A stretch of DNA of 64,000 bases from Rhodospirillales bacterium URHD0017 (GTDB taxonomy: Bacteria; Pseudomonadota; Alphaproteobacteria; Reyranellales; Reyranellaceae). Under the pieces are notes generated by a model. It worked only from the letters and a program-made list of their open reading frames with translations. It was not told the origin of the DNA and ran no database searches. The stretch spans positions 1 through 64,000 of the forward strand of contig FODP01000008.1 in NCBI GenBank assembly GCA_900110395.1. Reading direction: 5' to 3'. Made by a program: the position numbers and the translations under genes. Positions 48,357 through 57,557 of the stretch are shown one piece after another. The number at the start of each line of letters is the position of its first letter. Positions within the stretch are counted from its first letter, which is position 1.

Positions 48357-49289
48357 TCAGAAGAATTTCCAGAAGACCCAGATGCATGCGGCGTAGATGG
48401 CGCAGACGAGCAGGGCGCCGAGGATATTGGCCCGCAACACGTTCTTCTTCGGGCTCATCCACCAGCCCATGTGGTTGGCCACCCAGGGCACCATGAAGCC
48501 CGTCAGGCCGACGCTGAAGATGTTGCCGATGAACAGGTTGACGGCAAACGGCAGGTTGAGCTTGTTCTGCAGGATCGGCGTGCCGGCGTAGACTCCCCAC
48601 AGGAAGACGATGGGGTAGAGCAACAGCAGCACGATGAAATCCATCTTCCAAATGGCCCAGGGTGCCGGCGCGCCGGACTCGTCGCGGAACCACTGCTCGA
48701 AGCCAGTGCCCAGGCGGGCATGGAACTCCTCGGTCAGCGGCTCGGCTTCCTCGATCAGCTGCTTGCGCACGGGCGAGTCGAGCCAGGCCTGCAGGTTGGC
48801 CTGGCTGTCGAAGCGCAGGATGGCGACGTAGTCGTCCTGGACGCCCGGTACCGGCGGCTCGAAGCGGTAGCCCTGCAGGCCCGGCGCCTTGGACTGGGCG
48901 GCGGCGGTCTTGCGCTCCCAGAGGCGGTACTCGGCGTCCTTGCCCGGCTTTACGCGGGTGCTGATGACGGCGGAAACCGGAGCCGGTTTGCGGCCGCCCT
49001 CGTCGTCGCGAACGATATGGACGTCGTCGCGGCCGACCAGGAACGGCGCCGCGCCGTCGATGCGCGTCTGGCGCTCGGCCGAGGCCAGCCAGCGCTGCGC
49101 ATCCTCCATGGAATGAAAGCGCTGCAGGATGACCCAGTCGACCTGCAGCGGCGGGTTGGGCGGCATCAAGCGCTGCTCGACGAAGCCCGGGAAGTTCGAG
49201 ACCATGTTGCTGGTCTCGCCCTGCCAGCGTGCGAAGTCCTCGGACTTCTCCGGCCGCACGCTGGTCTGGGTGACGATGCTGACGGTCAT
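48357..49289 (-). CDS. Two-domain ABM protein with C-terminal membrane helices (COG3224-like)
   Basis: A 310-residue protein: ABM-type ferredoxin-like domain 1 at about 1-95 (VSIVTQTSVRPEKSEDFARW), domain 2 at about 105-200 (AVISTRVKPGKDAEYRLWE), then about three to four membrane helices from 218 (MDFIVLLLLYPIVFLWGVYA) to the end. ABM domains bind small or aromatic molecules and some are cofactor-free oxygenases. The ATG at 49289 overlaps the stop of the molybdenum enzyme by four bases, so it is tightly coupled to purine oxidation. Its function is not known to me. Confidence 0.8.
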   Translation of the reverse strand: MTVSIVTQTSVRPEKSEDFARWQGETSNMVSNFPGFVEQRLMPPNPPLQVDWVILQRFHSMEDAQRWLASAERQTRIDGAAPFLVGRDDVHIVRDDEGGRKPAPVSAVISTRVKPGKDAEYRLWERKTAAAQSKAPGLQGYRFEPPVPGVQDDYVAILRFDSQANLQAWLDSPVRKQLIEEAEPLTEEFHARLGTGFEQWFRDESGAPAPWAIWKMDFIVLLLLYPIVFLWGVYAGTPILQNKLNLPFAVNLFIGNIFSVGLTGFMVPWVANHMGWWMSPKKNVLRANILGALLVCAIYAACIWVFWKFF

Positions 49290-52003
49290 TTGGCCCTGGT
49301 CAGTCCGCCCGAGAACAGGCGGTCCGCGGTGAAGGGCAGGTGGGCGAAGCGCACGCCGGTCGCATTGGCGAGCGCATTGGACACCGCCGGCGCCACCGGG
49401 TTGATGCCGCACTCGCCCTGGGACTTGGCGCCCAGGGGACCGATGGCATCGACCGTGTCGGCGAAGAAGATGTCGGTGTGCGGCGTGTCGGCGAAGGCCG
49501 GCACGCGGCAGTTGCGCAGCTGCGCATTCACCATGTGGCCCTCGTCGTGGACCATGTTCTCGATCAGCGCCCAGCCGTAGCCCATGGCAACCGCGCCATC
49601 GAGCTGGCCGCGGCACTGCATGGGGTTGATCGGCCGGCCGATGTCGGCCGCGTGCACGCTGTGCAGGATGCGGACCTCGCCGGTCACCTTGTGCACCGCA
49701 AGCCGCACGCCCTGGACGTTGAAGGCGATGGTGCGCGGCGACAGGTAGGCCTTGCGGCTCACCGTGAAGCGGTGGTTGAGCTTGGCGCCCTCGGCATGCA
49801 GCTCGGTGAGCGGGATGCGCTTGTTGCCGCAGATCACCGCGTCCTTGTCGAGGCGGCACTGCTCGATCGGCGTCTTGGTGAAGCGCGAGGCGAAGTCGAG
49901 GATGTCGGCCTTCATCGCCTCGGCGGTGATCATCACCGCCTTGCCCGCCACCACCGTGCCGGTGCTGGCGAAGGTGCCGGTGTCGTAGGGCGTCCGGTCG
50001 GTGTCGGCATTGATGAGGTCGATGTCGGCGGCGCGCACGCCGACCACGGAAGCGGCCATCTGCTTGTGCGCCGTGGTGATGCCGTTGCCCATCTCCGATG
50101 AGCCGCAGGCGAGATGATAGGTGCCGTCGGCCAAGAGCTTCATCTCGGCGCCCGAGCGGTGCTCGGTCGGCGGGCCGCACTCGAGCATGGCGAGCGCCGC
50201 ACCCGTGCCCTCGAGCCAGTCGTCGCCGTCCGGCTTCTTGACGCCGTTGCCCTTCGTCAGCTCGCGCTGGACAATCTCCAGGCACTGGTCGATGCCGTGG
50301 CTGCCGAAGCTCGCGTCGCTCGGCTCCATCCAGATCGATTCGACGTTGTCGCCCGGCCGCACCACGTTCTTGCGGCGGATCTCGAACGGATCCATGCCGA
50401 GGACCTTGGCCAGCTCGTCCATGGCGCATTCCATGGCGAAGGTGGTCTGCGAGGCGCCATAGCCGCGGAAGCCGCCGCCCGGGATCATGTTGGTGTAGAC
50501 GACGCGGCCGATACCCTTCTTGTTCTCGCAGCGGTAGGCCGCGAATGGGCTCGCCATCGCGGCGGCCAGGGTCTCGCTGGCATGGTTGCCGTAGGCGCCG
50601 GTGTTGGACACCACCGAGACGTCGAGCGCGGTCAAGGTGCCGTCCTTCTTGGCGCCGATCTTGACCTTGGTCGTCATCTGGTGCCGGGTCGTCGCGCCGA
50701 TGAACTCGTCCTCGCGCGTCCACTCCCATTTCACCGGGCGGCCCTCGAGCTTCATGGTGGCAAACAGCGGCAGGTCCTCCGACACCATCTCCTGCTTGCC
50801 GCCGAAGCCGCCGCCGACGCGCTCGGTGTAGACGTGGATCTGCGCGGCCGGCACGCCCATCAGGTAGGCGAGCTTGGTACGGGCAGCGAACGGACCCTGC
50901 GAGCTGGTGCGGACGTGCCAACGGCCGTCCTTGCCCTTGTAGGCGATCGAACCGTGGGTCTCGAGATGCACGTGCTGCACGCGCGAGGTCGAGTAGGTGT
51001 TCTCGTGGATCACCTCGGCTTCCCTGAAGCCCTTGTGGATGTCGCCGATCTCGCCCTGCAGGGTGGCAAAGATGTTGCCGTTGTCGGTGACGACCTCGTC
51101 CTTGTGGTGGAGGATCGGCGCGCCCGGCTCCATCGCGGCCACCGGATCAAACACCGTTGGCAGCAGCTCGTACTCGATCTCGACAGCGCGCACGCCGGCC
51201 TCGGCCGCCGCCTCGGTCTCGCCGATCACCGCGACCAGCCGCTGGCCGACGAAGCGGGCGACGTTGTCCAGCATGTAGGTGTCGTCGGGATCGACCAGAT
51301 GGTCCTCGTGCAGCGCCGTGCTGTAGAGCCGGCGCGGCACGTCCTCCCAGGTGTAGACGGCGACGACGCCGGGCACGGCGAGCGCCTTCTTCTTGTCGAT
51401 CTTCTTCAGCCGCGCATGGGCATGCGGCGAGCGCAGCACCTTGAGGTGCAGCATCCCCTCCATCGCGACGTCCATTGTGTAGTGGGCCTTGCCCGTCAGG
51501 ATGGCGTCGGTGAAGGGGTTGGCCAGGCTGGCACCCAGCGCCTTGCCGGCGACGTCGTCCTCGATGTTCTTCTTGCCGTGCAGCGCATCGACGATCGAGC
51601 GGTAGCCGGTGCAGCGGCAGATGTTGCCCTTGAGCGCATGCGGCAGGTCGGCCTTGTGGGCCTCGTCGAACGCGGCGGAGGCCGTCGTCATCATCATGCC
51701 GGCGGCGCAGTAGCCGCACTGGAAGGCCTGGGCGTCATGGAAGGCCTGCTGGATGGGATGCAGCTTGCCGTTCTGCGACAGGCCCTCGATGGTGGTGATC
51801 TTCTTGCCTTCTCCGCGGAAGGCGGGCACCAGGCAGGAGTGGAACGGATGGCCGTCCACCCACACCGTGCAGGCGCCGCAGTCGCCGGCGTCGCAGCCTT
51901 TCTTGACCCCGAAGACTTCCAGGTCGCGCAGGAAGGTGCGCAGGCACTGGCCGGGCTTGGGTTCCGCCGAGTACGGGCGGCCATTGACCTCGTATTTGCT
52001 CAT
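49286..52003 (-). CDS. Xanthine dehydrogenase-type molybdoenzyme, [2Fe-2S] and Mo domains fused
   Basis: A 905-residue molybdenum hydroxylase. Residues about 1-75 hold the plant-type cluster (CDAGDCGACTVW and a later Cys), about 76-160 the second cluster (CGYCAAGM and NICRCTGY), and from about 190 the molybdopterin domains, with GGGFGGKQE and the catalytic Glu in SQGECGINPVAPAV. No FAD domain is present; it is encoded by the next gene upstream. The layout and length resemble aldehyde oxidoreductase of Desulfovibrio more than classic XdhA/B. Start 52003 overlaps the FAD gene stop. Guanine deaminase downstream points to xanthine or hypoxanthine; aldehyde cannot be ruled out. Confidence 0.88.
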   Translation of the reverse strand: MSKYEVNGRPYSAEPKPGQCLRTFLRDLEVFGVKKGCDAGDCGACTVWVDGHPFHSCLVPAFRGEGKKITTIEGLSQNGKLHPIQQAFHDAQAFQCGYCAAGMMMTTASAAFDEAHKADLPHALKGNICRCTGYRSIVDALHGKKNIEDDVAGKALGASLANPFTDAILTGKAHYTMDVAMEGMLHLKVLRSPHAHARLKKIDKKKALAVPGVVAVYTWEDVPRRLYSTALHEDHLVDPDDTYMLDNVARFVGQRLVAVIGETEAAAEAGVRAVEIEYELLPTVFDPVAAMEPGAPILHHKDEVVTDNGNIFATLQGEIGDIHKGFREAEVIHENTYSTSRVQHVHLETHGSIAYKGKDGRWHVRTSSQGPFAARTKLAYLMGVPAAQIHVYTERVGGGFGGKQEMVSEDLPLFATMKLEGRPVKWEWTREDEFIGATTRHQMTTKVKIGAKKDGTLTALDVSVVSNTGAYGNHASETLAAAMASPFAAYRCENKKGIGRVVYTNMIPGGGFRGYGASQTTFAMECAMDELAKVLGMDPFEIRRKNVVRPGDNVESIWMEPSDASFGSHGIDQCLEIVQRELTKGNGVKKPDGDDWLEGTGAALAMLECGPPTEHRSGAEMKLLADGTYHLACGSSEMGNGITTAHKQMAASVVGVRAADIDLINADTDRTPYDTGTFASTGTVVAGKAVMITAEAMKADILDFASRFTKTPIEQCRLDKDAVICGNKRIPLTELHAEGAKLNHRFTVSRKAYLSPRTIAFNVQGVRLAVHKVTGEVRILHSVHAADIGRPINPMQCRGQLDGAVAMGYGWALIENMVHDEGHMVNAQLRNCRVPAFADTPHTDIFFADTVDAIGPLGAKSQGECGINPVAPAVSNALANATGVRFAHLPFTADRLFSGGLTRAK

Positions 52004-52812
52004 GACAGCTCCGCGCGAATCTGTTCGGCCAGGTAGAAAGTGATGTGACGCTTGTAGGGCGCCGAGCCGTGGACATCGTTGAACCACGAGCCCGGCGGCA
52101 GCTGCTGGTCGATCGCCTGGTGCAGCTCGGTGGCCGACGGCGTCTTCTTGAAGCGGATGTGCACCGGCCGCGGCGTGGCCGCGCTGACGGTCAGCAGGAA
52201 GTCGCTGCCGTCGTCGTTGACGGTGGCGATAATCAGCGCCGCCGAGCGGCCGAAGTGGGTGAGGGACACCTGCCGGATGGCGAAGCGCTTTTTCAGCGCC
52301 GAGGCCGGCAGCAGGATCGAGCGCAAGAGCTCGCCCTTCTGCAGGACGTTGGTGTGCATGCCGGTCACGAAGTCGACGACCGGCACCTGGCGCGGCTTGC
52401 CGTTTTGCGGCCACAGGGTGCAGATGCCCTCGAGAGCGGCGGTCAGCGAGATCATGGCGCCGGCCGGCAGGGACATCACGACGTTGCCGCCGACGGTCGC
52501 CGCATTCCAGATCTTGAACGACATCAGGAAGCAGTCGATCGCCTTGTCGAACAGCGGCACGGCCTTCCACTCAGGCGGGCCCTTGAAGTCGTGCAGCTCG
52601 ACGACCTTGCAGGTCGCCGCGATCTCGAGCCCCTCGGGCTTCACGGTGAGCGGCGGCCAGCCGAGCTGCTGGAGGTCGACCAGCGTGTCCGTGGTCACCT
52701 GGGGTTCGGAGAACAGCCATGTGCCGCCTCCCAGGAAGGCGTGGCCGTCGCGCCATTCGATGTCCTCGAACGACTTCGGCCGCTTCACCTCGACGATCGT
52801 ATTGAGATTCAT
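52000..52812 (-). CDS. FAD-binding subunit of molybdenum hydroxylase (XdhB/CoxM-like)
   Basis: A 270-residue flavoprotein subunit that should pass electrons from the iron-sulfur clusters to an acceptor. FAD-binding elements are FLGGGTWLF near residues 29-37 and the ATVGGNVVMSLPAGAM loop around 103-118. The C-terminal CO dehydrogenase flavoprotein domain follows from about 165. ATG 52812 is preferred over the frame start at 52941. The stop overlaps the start of the fused FeS-Mo gene by four bases, supporting a 1:1 complex. Confidence 0.87.
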   Translation of the reverse strand: MNLNTIVEVKRPKSFEDIEWRDGHAFLGGGTWLFSEPQVTTDTLVDLQQLGWPPLTVKPEGLEIAATCKVVELHDFKGPPEWKAVPLFDKAIDCFLMSFKIWNAATVGGNVVMSLPAGAMISLTAALEGICTLWPQNGKPRQVPVVDFVTGMHTNVLQKGELLRSILLPASALKKRFAIRQVSLTHFGRSAALIIATVNDDGSDFLLTVSAATPRPVHIRFKKTPSATELHQAIDQQLPPGSWFNDVHGSAPYKRHITFYLAEQIRAELS

Positions 52813-52883
52813 GCCATCCCTCTTGCGCAGTCGTTTCTTGTCGGGGGCGGGCGATGGTGCCCGCCCCGTCAGCGTGTCGATGT

Positions 52884-53990
52884 CTACTTCAGGTCGTCGA
52901 GCGACGTCGGGCCGGGGCCCGTCGTGATCAGCGTCGGCCACTGCTTGGAGCCGAACGGCACGGCGGGCCCCAGGGTGGGCTGCTTACCGCGCTTCTGCAT
53001 CTCGGCGATGATGGTCTTGCGGCCATCGCCCCCCATCAGCTCGTAGTCCATGATGTGGTAGTTGCCGAAGAACAGCTGGCCGACCGAGCGGTCGCCGATG
53101 ATGCGGGTCATCGAGACCAGCATCTCGTCGGGCGTCGTGAAGAAGCCCATCGTCTCGATCAGCATCAGCCGGTCGTTGATCGCGTCGGCGCCGAAATACT
53201 GGGCGAGCACCGAGAACAGCACGTTGTTCTGGCGCGCCACGTAGATCGTGTTCGACGCGGCATAGGTCTTGGCGAGGTCGGGGCCGAGCATCGCCGACCA
53301 CTCGTCCATCACGCCCATCCAGTGCTTGACCTGGGTGGAGGCCGCCCAGTTGATGATCAGCTTGATGTTGGCCGCCTGCTTCTTGGCGAAGGCGGTCAGG
53401 TCGTCGAGCGTGACCTCGCCCTTGGCCAGGCAGGCGTCCATGTAGGCGACGTTGTTGGTCAGGATCTCCTTCACCGCCGGCTTCCAGTCGGCCTGGAGGT
53501 CGGTGTTGGCGTCGAGGCCGTCCAGCGCGGTCTTCATCTGGACGCGATAGGCCGCCATCGGCGCGATCCAGCGCTTGTCGTCCTTGTTGTTGACCGACGG
53601 GATGACGACCTGGCTCAGCGCCATGGTGCTGTGCCCGGTCGACTTCAGGATCTGGTAGACCTTGGGCACCTTGGGTGCGTCGATCGGGGCCTGGCCCGGG
53701 CGATAGAGCATCATCCGGCCGCCCTCGCCGGTGAACATCGCCAGGATGATGGGATGCTTGGCCAGGATGTTGCGGCGATAGATGGTCGACGCCCTGTCGT
53801 AGAGCGAGAACATCCCGACATCGAGCTGCAGCAGGTCGCGCGTGGAGATGTCGCCCGGCGACGACGGCGTGTTGCCCGAGATGTTGGCGAGATATTCGGG
53901 AAGGTTGGTCGGCGCCTGCGCCGACGCCGTCCCGGCGGCAAGGCCGGCCGCGAGGAGTCCCGCGGCGGCGGTCAACAGTCGTCTTTTCAT
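52884..53990 (-). CDS. Exported protein of unknown function, paired with porin
   Basis: A 368-residue protein with signal peptide MKRRLLTAAAGLLAAGLAAG and cleavage after ASA near residue 24. The mature part is mostly helical, for example DLAKTYAASNTIYVARQNNV, with no recognised domain. ATG 53990 has TGGAGGACTG before it; the frame is open much further upstream but without signal. It follows the porin gene by 50 bases on the same strand, so it may be a periplasmic partner in uptake or a secreted hydrolase of unknown type. Confidence 0.7.
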   Translation of the reverse strand: MKRRLLTAAAGLLAAGLAAGTASAQAPTNLPEYLANISGNTPSSPGDISTRDLLQLDVGMFSLYDRASTIYRRNILAKHPIILAMFTGEGGRMMLYRPGQAPIDAPKVPKVYQILKSTGHSTMALSQVVIPSVNNKDDKRWIAPMAAYRVQMKTALDGLDANTDLQADWKPAVKEILTNNVAYMDACLAKGEVTLDDLTAFAKKQAANIKLIINWAASTQVKHWMGVMDEWSAMLGPDLAKTYAASNTIYVARQNNVLFSVLAQYFGADAINDRLMLIETMGFFTTPDEMLVSMTRIIGDRSVGQLFFGNYHIMDYELMGGDGRKTIIAEMQKRGKQPTLGPAVPFGSKQWPTLITTGPGPTSLDDLK

Positions 53991-54040
53991 CAGTCCTCCA
54001 TTCATGGCCCCTGATGGGCCGTCCACGTGATTGTTACGCA

Positions 54041-55432
54041 TCAGAAAAGCACGGTCAGTCGCAGGGTCCCCGCGAGCGCACCGGGCAGTGTCGCCGACAG
54101 GCCCGGCGTTGGTATGTAGCTGATGGTCGGCTGCAGGAAGATCGATTCCCAAATATGCGCCTGGTAGTAGGCCTGGAACATCAGCTCGTACGGGCGAGTG
54201 AACAGATTGGGGTTCATCTTGGACACCCCCGCGCCGAAGCCCATTGAATCGGCGGCGCGGTTGCCGATCAGGCCGAAGCCGGTGATGCCCCCGCCGAAGT
54301 ACTGGCTCATCGGCAGCGTCTGCGAGGCGTTGGCGCCCAACTGGTAGAAGACCGAGATCGACGAGTTGTGCACCCCCGGATTGACGCCGTAGGCGACGCG
54401 TTGCGAGCCGTACAGGTAGAAGCCGCCGGTGCCGTCCTCGCTGACGCCGCCGAACGACAGCACGCCGGTCTGTCGCCACAGGCCGACGGCGAACTGCCCG
54501 GGATGGTGGCCCTCGCCGAGCAGCCAGTTGACGCCGACCTCGCCGATATTGAACCAGTAGCCGTTGAACTCGGGCCCGACGAGGCCGGTCTGCACGCCGC
54601 GCGCCCGATTGCCGTCATAGACGCCGAAATTGACGTAGAAGTTTTTCGTCGGCGTGAAATTGATCGTGACGCCATTGCCCGGATTGTAGAAGCCCAACAT
54701 CGCGCCGATCATCGAGGGGTTCACGAAGACCGGAGAGAAGAGGAGCGCGGTCACGGCCGGAATGTTCTGGTCCGGATCGGCGAGTGCGACGGGCCGCGAG
54801 ACGTTGCCGAAATCGTAGGACGGCATGCTTCGGCCGATCCGCATCGACAGCACGTCCGGCACCATCTCCTGCCGGTACCAGGCTTCGAGTATCTCGGTGC
54901 GGTTGAGCGGCAGCGTGCTGACGATGCTGTTGTAGCCCGCGATGCTGCCCGCCTGCTGGTTGGTCTCGGCGCCGTTGAATTGCAGGAACTGGACGCCGAA
55001 CGACGCGCCGCGCCAGCCAACGAGCTTCTCGGCTTCGACGTTGAGGCCGACGACCAGGGCCTGGTTGTTGGTCCACCCGCCGGGCTGGGCGCCGCCGGCG
55101 ACCACGACGTTGGTGTCGGCGAGCCACAGGCCGCCGAGCTTCACGCCCCACTCGTCCTTCAGCCCGAGTTTACGGCCGAGCCAGCCGGTGCCGGTGATCC
55201 CGATGTCGGTGGCTGCCGGATTGCCGCTGATGGAGACGACCTTCTCGGTTGGCTTGGGAGTGGCGGACGGAGGATTGGCGGCAGGGTCCTGCTGGGCCAG
55301 GGCCTCCCCGGCAAGCGTCGGGAGCGCCATCGCCGAGAGCAGCGCCAGCAAAGCGGACCGCCAGCCGCCATCGCCCCCAAAGCGACGGCGGCTGGACCGA
55401 CCCGGCCTCCCAACAAGTGCCCCCAATGCCAT
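54041..55432 (-). CDS. OprB-family carbohydrate-selective porin
   Basis: A 463-residue outer-membrane beta-barrel. The signal peptide lies within MALGALVGRPGRSSRRRFGG and the following ALLALLSAMALPTLAGEALAQ, with cleavage near residue 46. The mature protein has alternating strands with aromatic ends and the OprB features TEILEAWYRQ and LSMRIGR; the C-terminus ends in Phe (LRLTVLF), the outer-membrane sorting signal. The divergent regulator at 55674 may control it. ATG 55432 was chosen to give the signal peptide; the frame opens at 55645. Confidence 0.87.
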   Translation of the reverse strand: MALGALVGRPGRSSRRRFGGDGGWRSALLALLSAMALPTLAGEALAQQDPAANPPSATPKPTEKVVSISGNPAATDIGITGTGWLGRKLGLKDEWGVKLGGLWLADTNVVVAGGAQPGGWTNNQALVVGLNVEAEKLVGWRGASFGVQFLQFNGAETNQQAGSIAGYNSIVSTLPLNRTEILEAWYRQEMVPDVLSMRIGRSMPSYDFGNVSRPVALADPDQNIPAVTALLFSPVFVNPSMIGAMLGFYNPGNGVTINFTPTKNFYVNFGVYDGNRARGVQTGLVGPEFNGYWFNIGEVGVNWLLGEGHHPGQFAVGLWRQTGVLSFGGVSEDGTGGFYLYGSQRVAYGVNPGVHNSSISVFYQLGANASQTLPMSQYFGGGITGFGLIGNRAADSMGFGAGVSKMNPNLFTRPYELMFQAYYQAHIWESIFLQPTISYIPTPGLSATLPGALAGTLRLTVLF

Positions 55433-55673
55433 GCTCTGCCTCAAGACCTTGCACGACCCTGCCCAGGACTTTTTACCTGCGCGGGGTGTGCGTTGTGGCG
55501 TCAAGAAAGGATCAAGACGAATGTTCAGCCTCCGGATCAAAGCAGCCCGATGAGGAAAAAACCCGTGTTTGCAACGCCTTGGCGGGCAGATTAGGGTGGC
55601 TACGATGCGCCGCGCCGCGCGCGGCGGCGCCTCGGCAACCTGCACGTTTCACGAATGGGCGAAGCCGCCTGGC

Positions 55674-57389
55674 ATGTCGGTCTACGCGTTCGGTCCTTTC
55701 ATCCTCGACACTGCGGGACGCCGCCTGACGCGCGACGGCCAACGGATGGCCGTGCCCGGAAAGGCCTGGCAGATCCTGCTGATGCTGGCGGACGCCGGCG
55801 GACGCCTGGTGTCGCACGACACCTTCCGGGCCAGGCTGTGGCCCAACATCGTGGTCGAGGACCGCACACTCACCGTTCATATGTCGACCCTGCGCAAGGC
55901 GCTGGGCGACGGGTCGGCCAGCCTGATCGAGACGGTGTCGCGCGAGGGCTATCGCCTGGCAGCACCAGTCCGCGTGCTGCCGGCGGCCGGCCCGCAGGCC
56001 GAGGGCGCACCGCCCGTCGCCACCTCCAAGACGCTGGCCGTGCGGCCCTTCTCGACGCCCGAATTGGCCGAGGCCGACAGCTATCTCGGGGTCGGCATCG
56101 CCGACGCCGTGACCACGGCGCTGAGCGGCGTGCCCGGCGTCACCATCTCGCCGGTCGACGCCGTCGAGGACCTGGCCGGCGCCCGCTCGCTCGGCGTGGA
56201 ACACCTGCTCGAGGGCTCGGTCCAGCGCAGCGCCGAGCGCCTGCGCGTCGAAGTACGCCTGATCGAGGTGGCGAGTGGCCGCACCGAATGGAGCGAGCGC
56301 TTCGAGCAGGCGCCGATGGACCCGTCGGCCCTGCAGGACGCCATCGCCGCGCGCGTCGCGACGTCGCTGCCGCAATCGCCCTCGCTCGTCGACGAGGACG
56401 TGCACAGCTACCGCCCGCGGGCGGCCGAGGCCTACTTCCTGCAGCTCGAGGCGCGGGCCCATCTGAAACCGTTCACGCGCCTGCCGCTGATCAAGGCGCT
56501 CACCCTGTTCGAGCAGGCGCTGGTGCTCGATCCCGACTACGCCATGGCGCACGCCGGGCTCGCCTCGACCTACCTGCTGATGGCGTCGACGGCGATGCTG
56601 CGGCCCTTGCAGGTCGACGAGGCCATGCCGATGGCGCGCCGGCATGCCCAGCGGGCGATCGCCCTCGACGAGGGGCTGGCCGAGGCCTGGGCGGCACTCG
56701 GCCGCGTCAAGATGGAGTACGACTGGGACTGGGACGGTGCCGAGGCCGACCTCGCCCATGCGGTCGCCCTCAATGCCAGCTCGGTCGAAGCGCTCGGCAC
56801 CTACGGCCAGTTCCTGAGCGCAATGGGCCGCCATGACGAAGCGATCGACGCCATGGAGCAGGCGCAGCGGCTCGACCCGCGCAGCGTCGAGACGCTGCAG
56901 CATCTGGCGATCGTCTACTGGATGGCAGGCCAGGCCGACCGGGCGCTCGCGGCGGTGGGCGACAGCCTGAAGGTCCTGCCGGCGTCCACCCGTGCGCACT
57001 ACGGCCGCATGATGATCCTCGACCAGCTCGGCCGACGCGACGAGGCGATGGCTGAGCGTCTCACCACGCTGCGCGGGCTCGCCGTCGCCGAGGGCATGGC
57101 CGAGCATGTCGAGGCGCTGGCCCGCACCAAGGGCTGGCGCGAGGCGATGATCGTTTGGATCGGCCTGCTCGAACGCACCAACCGCTGGGAGGGTGCCGCC
57201 CAGCAATGGGTGGCGGTCGGCGAGCCGGGTCGCGCTCTCGACGCCCTCGAGCACTGCGTCAGGGCGCGGACCACGTACCTGTGCTTCACCGCCCAGAACC
57301 CGTGCTTCCGGTCGCTCCATGGCGATCCGCGCTTCGAGCAGATCCTGCGCACGCTGAAGCTCGATGGACGCGCAAAGGGCGAATCCTGA
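55674..57389 (+). CDS. Winged-helix regulator with TPR domain (CadC/HilA-like plan)
   Basis: A 571-residue protein. Residues about 1-105 form an OmpR/PhoB-type winged helix (LTRDGQRMAVPGKAWQILLM, RTLTVHMSTLRKALGD). Residues about 120-260 resemble the TolB-like/adenylate-cyclase-associated domain (LAVRPFSTPELAEADSYLGV), and TPR-like repeats fill about 290-540. No membrane segment is seen. ATG 55674 begins the domain; a frame is open from 55569. Divergent to the porin, it may sense a ligand and control uptake. Confidence 0.85.
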   Translation: MSVYAFGPFILDTAGRRLTRDGQRMAVPGKAWQILLMLADAGGRLVSHDTFRARLWPNIVVEDRTLTVHMSTLRKALGDGSASLIETVSREGYRLAAPVRVLPAAGPQAEGAPPVATSKTLAVRPFSTPELAEADSYLGVGIADAVTTALSGVPGVTISPVDAVEDLAGARSLGVEHLLEGSVQRSAERLRVEVRLIEVASGRTEWSERFEQAPMDPSALQDAIAARVATSLPQSPSLVDEDVHSYRPRAAEAYFLQLEARAHLKPFTRLPLIKALTLFEQALVLDPDYAMAHAGLASTYLLMASTAMLRPLQVDEAMPMARRHAQRAIALDEGLAEAWAALGRVKMEYDWDWDGAEADLAHAVALNASSVEALGTYGQFLSAMGRHDEAIDAMEQAQRLDPRSVETLQHLAIVYWMAGQADRALAAVGDSLKVLPASTRAHYGRMMILDQLGRRDEAMAERLTTLRGLAVAEGMAEHVEALARTKGWREAMIVWIGLLERTNRWEGAAQQWVAVGEPGRALDALEHCVRARTTYLCFTAQNPCFRSLHGDPRFEQILRTLKLDGRAKGES

Positions 57390-57557
57390 CGAATTCCTGA
57401 CGGCTGCGGAGCCTAAGGCCCTGATTGGCATGGACTCCCCGTCTCCCTGAAGCCTGCGTCCGCCCACCACTTCTGCTCCCCCGAGCCCGCGGACCGTGGC
57501 ATTATTGCAGCGGGGATATGCGGCTGTGAGAGTCGGCCGTCTCAATTTGGGGACTTA

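Noticed and set aside
50114..52036. A 640-codon plus-strand frame opposite the molybdenum dehydrogenase
   Set aside because: Antisense shadow; all iron-sulfur and molybdenum motifs lie on the minus strand.
52004..52570. N-terminal extension of the fused molybdoenzyme
   Set aside because: It runs out of frame through the FAD subunit; the iron-sulfur domain starts at the ATG at 52003 overlapping the FAD gene stop.
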